Assembly (NCBI GenBank): GCA_030605285.1
Contig: JAUWIQ010000181.1
Coordinates: 1-5,272, forward strand
Length of the DNA: 5,272 nucleotides
Source: Planctomycetota bacterium
GTDB lineage: Bacteria; Planctomycetota; Planctomycetia; Pirellulales; UBA7805
Direction of reading: 5' to 3'
Shown here: positions 1 through 5,272 of the stretch, one piece after another
Layout of the letters: each line of letters opens with the position of its first letter
How positions within the stretch are numbered: position 1 is the first letter of the stretch
Translations under genes and position numbers: made by a program
Notes under the pieces: model-generated
Databases searched by the model: none
What the model was told of the DNA's origin: nothing
The model's input: the letters and a program-made list of their open reading frames with translations, nothing else

Positions 1-152
1 GAGAAAAACCTCTTCAAGACCGAACTGAACATATAGTAGAGACTAATGTCGCAGCGGGTCTCGTATGCTCAGTTTTTCGCGCAGATCGTGAGATAAATAA
101 ATTAATAGAACAAATAAAACAAAAAAAACCCAAATTTGACTTTGAAAAATAC
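1..152. other. AT-rich upstream region without a defensible gene
   Basis: The left edge holds no ORF with recognisable protein features. Positions 86-150 are strongly AT-rich, including an A8 run at 121-128, and could act as an UP-like element or promoter region for the RNA candidate that follows. I could not find a well-spaced -35/-10 pair: TTGACT at 136-141 has no partner at the right distance. One frame is open from position 3 to a stop at 216-218, so the tail of an upstream gene entering from the left cannot be excluded, but its sequence is not recognisable. Confidence 0.4.
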
Positions 153-381
153 TCCTTTTCGCCAGCCGCCTGCGGCGGACAGGTCCCCAGTACCAGCCAC
201 TCTGCCGCATCCCCTTGAGCCGTTGAAACCGCCCGGCTGCTGGCTGGAGGAGGGGCAAATTCAGGTTCTTTTCGGCCCTCTTGCGGACCCCACCTACCAC
301 GACGGAATTTTTTTTGGCCAGCGGGGATATTCCTGCGTAAAAACACCATGCAGCCTGGGAAGAGCAGGTCGCGGAAGAGGA
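153..381 (+). ncRNA. ssrS: Candidate 6S-like regulatory RNA upstream of recA
   Basis: 6S RNA binds the housekeeping RNA polymerase holoenzyme by imitating an open promoter: a long closing stem, a large central bubble and a terminal arm. Pairings I can trace by eye are 153-159 with 375-381, 160-162 with 371-373, 169-172 with 365-368, 184-190 with 355-360 (one bulge), and 204-210 with 348-354 (one mismatch). Together they form an interrupted closing stem. An open bubble follows (211-236 facing 325-347), then a terminal arm of 237-246 with 315-324 and 248-255 with 288-295 (one A-A mismatch). At the 5' edge of the bubble, 210-222 reads UCCCCUUGAGCCG. The E. coli 6S segment that templates product RNA reads UCCCCUGAGCCG, as I recall it, in the same structural place. 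The length of about 229 nt is somewhat long for the family. Ends are approximate, and neither a clear promoter nor a terminator was found. The sequence match is short and the fold was not computed, so another structured RNA or recA leader element remains possible. Confidence 0.5.
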
Positions 382-391
382 AATTTGTCTC

Positions 392-420
392 TTGCCAGGA
401 CTACTGAACACCGATATAGT
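392..420 (+). promoter_or_regulatory. Probable sigma70-type promoter of recA
   Basis: A -35 box TTGCCA at 392-397 (5 of 6 consensus) lies 17 bp from a -10 box TATAGT at 415-420 (5 of 6). Transcription would start near 426-428, giving an untranslated leader of about 100 nt before the recA ATG. An imperfect dyad, GTACAAATGTTTAC at 425-438, covers the predicted start and could be an operator. It does not match the E. coli LexA box or the GAAC-N4-GTTC type, so SOS control is not shown. Confidence 0.6.
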
Positions 421-515
421 CACTGTACAAATGTTTACTTTGCCTCAAGAACCTCCGCTGCGTCCTACCACAGGGGTTGAGCTCGACTTGCGAGGTTTCA
501 GTTTCTTTACGATAA

Positions 516-522
516 AAGAGGA
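516..522 (+). promoter_or_regulatory. Ribosome-binding site of recA
   Basis: The purine stretch AAGAGGA ends 7 nt before ATG 530. It decides the start: in-frame ATGs at 431 and 590 have no comparable Shine-Dalgarno sequence, and 431 lies practically at the predicted transcription start. Confidence 0.65.
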
Positions 523-529
523 TAACAAA

Positions 530-1642
530 ATGATCACATCGACACGGAAGCCGTCAAAAACAGACCGTCCCTCCCCTTCGGACAACCGCATGACAAAAAA
601 AACCACCAAGGGCAAGTCCGCCACTGCGAAACGGCAGGTCGCGAAACGGCAGGTCGCTGAGAGTACTCCGGCGGGTGATGCCTTGCTCAAGAACAATCCC
701 CAGTTGAAGAACACGCTTCAGCAGATAGAAAAGGAATTCGGTGAGGGGGCCATCATGCCCCTCGGTGCTTCCCAGCGGGGCCGTATCCAGGGCATCTCGA
801 CGGGCTGTCTTTCACTCGATTTGGCCCGCGGTGGCCAGGGTATTCCCCGGGGTCGTATCATTGAGATGTTTGGTCCCGAATCGAGCGGCAAGACAACGCT
901 CGACCTGCACGTGGTTGCCCAAGCACAGGGCGCGGGCGGCATTGCCGCTTTTGTGGATGCAGAACATGCGTTGGATCCGAGTTGGGCAAAAAAGCTCGGC
1001 GTCGAGTTGGATACGCTCCTGGTTTCCCAGCCCAATCACGGCGAGCAAGCGATGAACATTTGTGAAATGCTGATTCGCTCGAACGCGGTCGACGTGATCG
1101 TGATTGACTCGGTTGCGGCCCTGATCCCCCAGAAAGAATTAGAGGGTGAGATTGGCGATTCTCATGTCGGATTGCAGGCGAGACTGATGAGTCAGTCGAT
1201 GCGAAAGCTGACCGGAGCGATTGCCAAGAGTAAAACCTGCGTGATTTTCATCAATCAGATCCGTGAGAAGATAGGCGTGATGTTCGGTAGTCCGGAAACG
1301 ACCCCAGGCGGACGGGCACTGAAGTTTTATTCGGCTTGCCGCATTGATGTCCGAAAGATCGGACAGATCAAGGACGGTGAAGAGGTGGTGGGCCAGCGCG
1401 TACGCGGCAAGGTCGTGAAGAATAAGGTGGCCCCTCCATTCCGTCTGGCTGAATTCGATATGATGTACGCCGGAGGCATAAGTTACGAGGGAGATATTCT
1501 CGATCTCGCGTTAGCTGCCAATCAGGTGGTACGAAGCGGTGCCTGGTTCCGCTATGGAGACATCCAGTTGGGACAGGGACGGGAAAAGACGCGGCAATTT
1601 CTCAAGGAAAATCCTGAGATTACGAAAAAGTTGCGAGAATAA
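530..1642 (+). CDS. recA: RecA recombinase, with basic N-terminal extension and shortened C-terminus
   Basis: RecA is the cytoplasmic ATP-dependent recombinase that forms filaments on single-stranded DNA, drives strand exchange and triggers LexA self-cleavage. The 370-residue product has every core motif: Walker [10 protein letters not shown] (115-123), the catalytic glutamate in VDAEHALDP (Glu145), Walker B DVIVIDS (188-194), the L1 region around [14 protein letters not shown] (205-218), and [13 protein letters not shown] (241-253) leading into DNA-binding loop L2. The core aligns to E. coli RecA without gaps that I noticed. Two features are odd. First, about 55 residues precede the conserved start near [15 protein letters not shown]; they are rich in Lys, Arg, Ser and Thr and contain the duplicated block AKRQV. 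Second, the protein ends at [11 protein letters not shown], inside the helix that in E. coli reads DNPETAKEIEKKVRE, so the last 30 or so residues and the acidic tail are missing. An acidic tail is encoded in frame just past the stop (1643-1819). Start 530 is chosen for its Shine-Dalgarno sequence; ATG 590 is the alternative (350 residues). The family call is certain, the exact ends less so. Confidence 0.98.
   Translation: MITSTRKPSKTDRPSPSDNRMTKKTTKGKSATAKRQVAKRQVAESTPAGDALLKNNPQLKNTLQQIEKEFGEGAIMPLGASQRGRIQGISTGCLSLDLARGGQGIPRGRIIEMFGPESSGKTTLDLHVVAQAQGAGGIAAFVDAEHALDPSWAKKLGVELDTLLVSQPNHGEQAMNICEMLIRSNAVDVIVIDSVAALIPQKELEGEIGDSHVGLQARLMSQSMRKLTGAIAKSKTCVIFINQIREKIGVMFGSPETTPGGRALKFYSACRIDVRKIGQIKDGEEVVGQRVRGKVVKNKVAPPFRLAEFDMMYAGGISYEGDILDLALAANQVVRSGAWFRYGDIQLGQGREKTRQFLKENPEITKKLRE
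626..655 (+). repeat. Perfect 15-bp tandem duplication inside recA
   Basis: GCGAAACGGCAGGTC occurs twice back to back (626-640 and 641-655), encoding AKRQV twice at residues 33-42. It lies in the poorly conserved basic N-terminal extension, where gaining or losing a unit keeps the frame. It looks like a recent slippage or duplication product. Confidence 0.9.
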
Positions 1643-1819
1643 ATTCTGGCGATCGGTGGCCACCACGATATGCTGGCGGGCGATCCAGCAGAGTCGCCAG
1701 AAATGACGGAGCAGTCGGAAGCGCAGTCGGAATCGCAGTCGGAAGCCACGGAGCAGTCGGAATCGCAGTCGGGAGCCAAGGAGCAGCGACCGGAAAAGGA
1801 GACGGTCTCGACAGCGTGA
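1643..1819 (+). other. In-frame acidic continuation of recA beyond its stop codon
   Basis: After the recA TAA (1640-1642) the same frame stays open for 58 codons to TGA at 1817-1819. The first part reads ILAIGGHHDMLAGDPAESPE. The rest is a Glu/Gln/Ser-rich low-complexity tail with QSEA/QSES units, ending EKETVSTA. It has 11 Glu and 2 Asp against 2 Lys and 1 Arg, so it is strongly acidic, as RecA C-terminal tails usually are. Replacing the stop by Lys (AAA) would restore LREKILA, which lines up with EKKVRE of the E. coli terminal helix. I infer that this was, or still is, the RecA C-terminus, lost by a nonsense change, hidden by a base error, or made by readthrough (429 residues). ATG 1703 lies within it but has no Shine-Dalgarno sequence, so a separate small gene is less likely. 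Confidence 0.6.
1712..1783 (+). repeat. Tandem repeats of CAGTCGGAA-type units
   Basis: Five units begin with CAGTCGG (1712, 1724, 1736, 1754, 1766), spaced 12 or 18 nt apart. At the higher level, 1724-1753 and 1754-1783 are two 30-nt copies differing at 2 positions. All spacings are multiples of three, so in the recA frame they encode QSE[A/S] units with TE or KE joints. This preserved periodicity fits a protein-coding low-complexity tail. Confidence 0.85.
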
Positions 1820-1842
1820 CTGCCGTGACTGCCGTGACTGCG
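1816..1842 (+). repeat. Three tandem copies of GTGACTGC[C/G]
   Basis: The 9-bp unit GTGACTGCC occurs at 1816-1824 and 1825-1833, and as GTGACTGCG at 1834-1842. The first copy contains the TGA that ends the acidic continuation of the recA frame, and the other two repeat a TGA in the same frame. It is probably a slippage repeat; no function can be read from it. Confidence 0.85.
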
Positions 1843-1855
1843 GGTAAGTCGGGTG

Positions 1856-1878
1856 GGGGCCACGTGGCCCCACGTGGG
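1856..1878. repeat. Overlapping palindromes with two CCACGTGG sites one helical turn apart
   Basis: GGGGCCACGTGGCCCC (1856-1871) is a perfect 16-bp palindrome. It overlaps a second perfect palindrome, CCCACGTGGG (1869-1878). The shared core CCACGTGG thus occurs at 1860-1867 and 1870-1877, 10 bp apart. As RNA, GTGGGG at 1853-1858 could pair with CCCCAC at 1868-1873, but no T-run follows, so a classical intrinsic terminator is not supported. A dimeric DNA-binding protein site or a mRNA 3'-end hairpin for recA are the two options. Confidence 0.5.
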
Positions 1879-1992
1879 CTCTTGCATCGTGCTCTGACCC
1901 GGCTGAGGAGATGAGGTGTCACAGCCCCTGCGCTGTCCGGTTCAGATTCCGTTGCCTGCTGGTTGGTCAGGGAATTTCGGATACGGTTATCG

Positions 1993-3483
1993 ATGAGCGC
2001 AACACTCTTTTTCCATCCGTCCGGCCGTTTGTGGCTGTTGGGTGTTTTTGCCTTGCTGGCTTTTGTGGTTCGGACTCCAGCTTCTGCCAGGGCCGACGAA
2101 AGTTCGGCATTGGCGACGGCAACCGCACTCGAAAAAGTTCTCGTCGAGGCCATTGCGCGCGGTGAAAAGTCGGTCGTGGCGATTGCTATTTTTCGTTCCG
2201 GAGGACTGGCTGATGGCAACCTGATCCTGGGGCGGCAGCGATTCCGTGTCGAAAATAAAAAAAGTGTGCCACCGCTGGACGCCATTCCGGATTCCTTTGC
2301 CACCGGGGTGGTCGTGGATCGGGCGGGACTGATTCTCACAAACCAGCATATACTTCGAGGCAAGCCGGAGGAGACACGGATCTTCATTCGTCAGGCCCAT
2401 CGTCCCTTCTGGGATGAAGTGACGGTGAAGGCCGCCGATCCCTATAGTGATCTGGCGATCCTGGAATTCGTGAATGCCGAGATCCAGGAACTGAAACTGC
2501 AGCCGATCGTATTTGGGGATGCCAAGAACTTGCGCAAGGGACAACATGTGATTACCTTGGGAAATCCCTACGCGATTGCCCGTGATGGGCAGGTGAGTGC
2601 CGGTTGGGGGATTGTTTCGAATCTGCGTCGCCGCTTGCCACCGCAGCTCGGCAAATCGGCGGCAGAGGCCAAGCCGACCCTGCATCACTTTGGGACGTTA
2701 ATTCAGACCGATGCTAAACTCAATCTGGGTACCAGTGGGGGTCCGTTGTTGAATTTGCAGGGGGAGATGATCGGGCTCAATACCTCGTTGGCGGCACTTT
2801 CCGGTTACGAACAATCCGCCGGGTATGCGATCGCAGTCGATACCTTCTTCAAACGCACGGTGAAACTCTTGTCCCAGGGTCGTGAAGTCGAGTATGGCTT
2901 TCTGGGCATCGGCCCCGAGCAACTCCCAGAACGCAATCGCCGGCAGGGCGATCGTGGCGTGCGGGTCGGTCGTGTCATTCGGGGAGCACCCGCCTGGGGT
3001 TTGTTACGCAGCGGAGACGTGGTGACGCATATCGAGGGAGACGAGATTGTAACCCTGGCGGATTTGATGCTGCTGATCGGTCGCCAACCGGCCGGTGTTC
3101 CCATTGAGCTGACGATTCGCCGCCGGGATCAAGAAATAAGTCTCTCCGTAGAACTCACGAAAAATCGTGTGGTCGGAGATAAGGTCATTACCAAGCGGCC
3201 ACCTGCCTGGCGGGGGCTCCGCGTCGAATATCCCGCTGCGATGCGTTCGCTGCAGTTTGCCACGCAGATTCCCTCTCGCTGCGTTGTTGTTCGTGAGGTG
3301 GAGCCACAGAGTCCGGCTGCGAACGCGGGTCTACAGCCCGGGATGCAAATTAACCGTGTCGGCGACTTGCCCGTCCGTACGCCTCGGGAGTTTGCCCAGG
3401 CAACTGCGCAGAACGCCGGTGAGGTACGGATCGGGATTCAAAATGCCGCCTCGGGTGCCCCTGAATTTGTTGTGCTGCCGTAG
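1993..3483 (+). CDS. Exported HtrA/Deg-family serine protease with two PDZ domains
   Basis: This is a trypsin-like HtrA/Deg protease expected to degrade or refold damaged proteins in the envelope. The 496-residue product starts with a signal peptide: a short n-region with Arg12, a hydrophobic core at about 13-26, and a likely signal peptidase I site after ARA (residue 34). The protease domain (about 45-295) has the full triad: His119 in LTNQHIL, Asp153 in DPYSDLAIL and Ser248 in NLGTSGGPL. Thr247 replaces the more usual Asn of GNSGG. Between GIVSN (206-210) and LIQTD (236-240) lies a stretch of about 25 residues rich in Arg, Pro and Lys, longer than in DegP as I remember it. Two PDZ domains follow, at about 300-388 (carboxylate loop YGFLGI) and 405-483 (loop WRGLRV), the same architecture as DegP and DegQ. 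Start ATG 1993 is the first ATG in the open frame and gives a well-formed signal peptide; the frame is open from 1915 with a TTG at 1963, and no strong Shine-Dalgarno sequence marks either. The family call is firm; assignment to degP, degQ or degS is not justified. Confidence 0.93.
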   Translation: MSATLFFHPSGRLWLLGVFALLAFVVRTPASARADESSALATATALEKVLVEAIARGEKSVVAIAIFRSGGLADGNLILGRQRFRVENKKSVPPLDAIPDSFATGVVVDRAGLILTNQHILRGKPEETRIFIRQAHRPFWDEVTVKAADPYSDLAILEFVNAEIQELKLQPIVFGDAKNLRKGQHVITLGNPYAIARDGQVSAGWGIVSNLRRRLPPQLGKSAAEAKPTLHHFGTLIQTDAKLNLGTSGGPLLNLQGEMIGLNTSLAALSGYEQSAGYAIAVDTFFKRTVKLLSQGREVEYGFLGIGPEQLPERNRRQGDRGVRVGRVIRGAPAWGLLRSGDVVTHIEGDEIVTLADLMLLIGRQPAGVPIELTIRRRDQEISLSVELTKNRVVGDKVITKRPPAWRGLRVEYPAAMRSLQFATQIPSRCVVVREVEPQSPAANAGLQPGMQINRVGDLPVRTPREFAQATAQNAGEVRIGIQNAASGAPEFVVLP

Positions 3484-3639
3484 GTGTCGGCCGCCTGACG
3501 GTTTTGGTGCGTTCTATTCCCGCTCGATACCGCTCGCTCTGGTGGCACGAAGTGGGAGCAGGTATCATTGCCTTTTTCTGATGCCCTGCCGGTACTAAGC
3601 CGTTGTGGAGTTTCGCCCTGGGGCGACTAGGGATTGGTT
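3484..3639 (+). other. Protease-alaS spacer with weak candidate signals
   Basis: The 156 bp spacer holds no ORF of note. Just after the protease stop, a short imperfect hairpin (GTCGG at 3486-3490 with CCTGAC at 3494-3499, one bulge) precedes GGTTTT, a poor terminator candidate. Further on, TTGCCT (3568-3573) and TACTAA (3593-3598), 19 bp apart, could be a weak promoter for alaS. Both calls are marginal, and cotranscription of the two genes is equally possible. Confidence 0.2.
3629..3633 (+). promoter_or_regulatory. Ribosome-binding site of alaS
   Basis: AGGGA lies 6 nt before ATG 3640, a good Shine-Dalgarno position. It supports that start, as does the N-terminus, which aligns with other alanyl-tRNA synthetases. 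Confidence 0.6.
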
Positions 3640-5272
3640 ATGGAAACGGATGAACTGCGCGAAAAATATCTGAATTTCTTCGAGTCGAAGGGGCACAGTC
3701 GCCAAAGGAGCGATGTGCTGGTACCCACCTGGGATCCGTCGGTGCTTTTTACACCCGCCGGGATGAATCAGTTTAAGGACCATTTTCTTGGCAAAGTCAA
3801 ACTGGACTTCACCCGAGCAACCAGTTGCCAAAAGTGCCTCCGGACTGGGGATATTGAGAATGTTGGCCGCACGGCTTACCACCACACGTTTTTTGAGATG
3901 CTGGGAAATTTCAGCTTCGGCGATTACTTCAAACGTGAGGCTATTTGCTGGGCCTGGGAATTTTTAACGGACAAAAAATGGTTGGGGCTGGATCCGGCTA
4001 GGCTGAGCGTGAGTGTTTACAAGGAAGCTCGACAGGCGGCAGAAATCTGGCGGGATGAAGTCGGATTGTCCGACGGACGCATCGAATGGCTGGATGAAGA
4101 CGAAAATTTCTGGCCCGCCAGCGCACCCAGTCAAGGGCCGGACGGTGTTTGTGGGCCTTGTAGCGAAATTTTTTACCATGATGAAAAGGGTGGCTCGGTT
4201 GAAATATGGAATTTGGTCTTCACGCAGTTCCAGCGCGTCGGAGATCCTCCCGACAATTTGCGGCCACTGCCGAGTCAAAATATTGATACCGGGATGGGAC
4301 TTGAGCGGACGGCGGCGACCCTGCAAGGGGTCGAAACCAATTTCCACATCGACACCTTGTTGCCGATCGTAGAGGCTGCAGCCGAAGTATGCGGCAGGCA
4401 ATACCGGTACGAATCGGAGGATGGCCGCCGTCTCAGAAGGATTACCGACCACATCCGCGCTTGTGCGATGGCCATTCATGAAAATGTCTATCCAGGGGCC
4501 CAGAAAGAAAAATACGTCATTCGCCGTTTGCTTCGTCGTGCGGTTCTGGATGGACATCAAATGGGGATGCGAGAACCGTTCCTTTACCAACTGGTCCCCG
4601 CAGTGTTCGAGAAGATGAAAGCGGCCTATCCCGAAATTACGGAAACCAAGACGCGGGTGGCGGAGGTGATTCAAGGTGAGGAAGCTAATTTCTTTGGCAC
4701 AATCGATGCGGGGCTGGCGCACATTGATCGCATCTTTCAGGAGATGGAGGCCGCGGGGCGTTTGACTGTGGATGGGGCAGAAGCGGCTGAACTCTATCAG
4801 ACGTTTGGGGTGCCGGTGGAAATGTTTGAATCGATGGCTGCCGAGAACAACCTAGCCTTTGACTGGGAGGGTTACGAGCGGGCCATGCAAGAACACGGGG
4901 AGGCATCGGGCAAGGTTAGCCATGCGGTGATGGGGATCCATGGTCCGCTCGACGCGGTCAAGAAGGTTTTGCATGCGGTCGAATTTGTAGGTTACGAGAT
5001 GCTCGAAACCGAAGCCGAGCTGAAATTTATTATTGCCCAACATCAGCTCTGTGATCATCTGAAAGAGGCGGGGCATGAGTCATCGATTGGTGTGATTCTC
5101 GATCGCACTCCTTTCTATGGTGAGAGTGGTGGACAGGTGGGAGACGAAGGAGAAATTTGCGGCGAAGGTTTTCGGTTTGTTGTCTGTGACACTCAGAAAG
5201 AGGGGAATTTGCTGGTCCACACGGGTCATCTCGCCGAGGGTGAGATGACGGCTGGAATGCGCGTTGTTGCCA
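3640..5272 (+). CDS. alaS: Alanyl-tRNA synthetase, 3' end cut by the window
   Basis: AlaRS is the cytoplasmic class II synthetase that charges tRNA-Ala and hydrolyses mischarged Ser- and Gly-tRNA-Ala. The window contains 544 codons of a protein usually near 875 residues. The N-terminus METDELREKYLNFFESKGH matches the family. The catalytic domain shows LFTPAGMNQFKD (37-48), motif 2 from RATSCQKC (59-66) through HHTFFEMLGNFSFGDYF (81-97), and motif 3 in DTGMGLER (216-223). GVCGPCSEIFY (170-180) and EIWNLVFTQFQR (188-199) lie between them. The tRNA-recognition helical region follows (ITDHIRACA at 268-276, YVIRRLLRRAV at 292-302). The editing domain begins at DRTPFYGESGGQVGD (488-502). The editing-site HxxxH and Cys/His zinc ligands and the C-Ala domain lie beyond the edge, so their integrity cannot be judged. 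No frameshift or stop was found in the visible part. It probably has its own translation signal and perhaps a weak promoter in the preceding spacer. Confidence 0.97.
   Translation, partial: METDELREKYLNFFESKGHSRQRSDVLVPTWDPSVLFTPAGMNQFKDHFLGKVKLDFTRATSCQKCLRTGDIENVGRTAYHHTFFEMLGNFSFGDYFKREAICWAWEFLTDKKWLGLDPARLSVSVYKEARQAAEIWRDEVGLSDGRIEWLDEDENFWPASAPSQGPDGVCGPCSEIFYHDEKGGSVEIWNLVFTQFQRVGDPPDNLRPLPSQNIDTGMGLERTAATLQGVETNFHIDTLLPIVEAAAEVCGRQYRYESEDGRRLRRITDHIRACAMAIHENVYPGAQKEKYVIRRLLRRAVLDGHQMGMREPFLYQLVPAVFEKMKAAYPEITETKTRVAEVIQGEEANFFGTIDAGLAHIDRIFQEMEAAGRLTVDGAEAAELYQTFGVPVEMFESMAAENNLAFDWEGYERAMQEHGEASGKVSHAVMGIHGPLDAVKKVLHAVEFVGYEMLETEAELKFIIAQHQLCDHLKEAGHESSIGVILDRTPFYGESGGQVGDEGEICGEGFRFVVCDTQKEGNLLVHTGHLAEGEMTAGMRVVA

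Noticed and set aside
165..178. GCCGCC-TGC-GGCGG as a repeat element or standalone terminator
   Set aside because: It is a small 5-bp hairpin without a T-run and occurs only once in the window; it may be a local alternative fold within the RNA candidate.
308..315. T8 run as an intrinsic terminator
   Set aside because: No compact GC-rich hairpin lies immediately before it; the nearby pairing partners are long-range and part of the rod-like fold.
14..423. Minus-strand ORFs of 111 and 126 codons upstream of recA
   Set aside because: They overlap each other and the structured RNA candidate, have Arg/Pro-rich low-information translations and show no family motif; they look like chance open frames.
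423..438. E. coli-type LexA box (CTGT-N8-ACAG)
   Set aside because: CTGT at 423-426 is followed after 8 bases by TTAC, not ACAG, so only one half matches.
392..529. RecA starting at TTG 392 or ATG 431
   Set aside because: TTG 392 lies in the -35 box and ATG 431 at the predicted transcription start; neither has a Shine-Dalgarno sequence, whereas ATG 530 does.
1911..2165. ORF of 84 codons starting at ATG 1911
   Set aside because: The purine-rich GAGGAG abuts the ATG with no spacer, the product is Cys/Arg-rich without motifs, and most of it overlaps the protease signal peptide in another frame.
1511..2387. Minus-strand ORFs across the recA 3' end and the protease 5' end
   Set aside because: Their Arg/Leu/Phe and Ser/Asp/Cys repeats are the complement of the QSE-coding repeats, and the rest shadows the well-supported protease gene.

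Overview
The window looks like core chromosome of a moderately GC-rich bacterium. I suspect a planctomycete of the Pirellula type. That rests on the order recA, exported HtrA-type protease, alaS, and on my general impression of the RecA and AlaRS sequences; no single diagnostic marker is present. All three protein genes lie on the + strand. I see no mobile element, CRISPR array, tRNA or rRNA.

Layout. Positions 1-152 are AT-rich with no gene I can defend. Positions 153-381 can fold into a long interrupted rod with a large central bubble, and carry a motif close to the template segment of E. coli 6S RNA, so I call a candidate 6S-like RNA. A good sigma70-type promoter follows (TTGCCA, 17 bp, TATAGT; 392-420), then an untranslated leader of about 100 nt, a ribosome-binding site and recA (530-1642). 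The 350 bp between recA and the protease hold an in-frame acidic continuation of recA beyond its stop codon, several short tandem repeats and a pair of CACGTG palindromes. A secreted trypsin-like protease with two PDZ domains occupies 1993-3483. After a 156 bp spacer, alaS starts at 3640 and runs off the right edge.

How the genes relate. RecA (recombination and SOS induction), an envelope protein-quality-control protease and alanyl-tRNA synthetase are not one pathway. They look like co-oriented housekeeping genes, each with room for its own signals.

The most unusual point is the 3' end of recA. The TAA stop cuts the protein inside its last conserved helix. The same frame then stays open for 58 codons that encode a strongly acidic Gln/Ser/Glu repeat tail, resembling in charge the acidic C-terminal tail normal for RecA. 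One substitution (AAA to TAA), a sequencing error or stop-codon readthrough could explain this. The second point of interest is the 6S-like RNA immediately upstream of recA.
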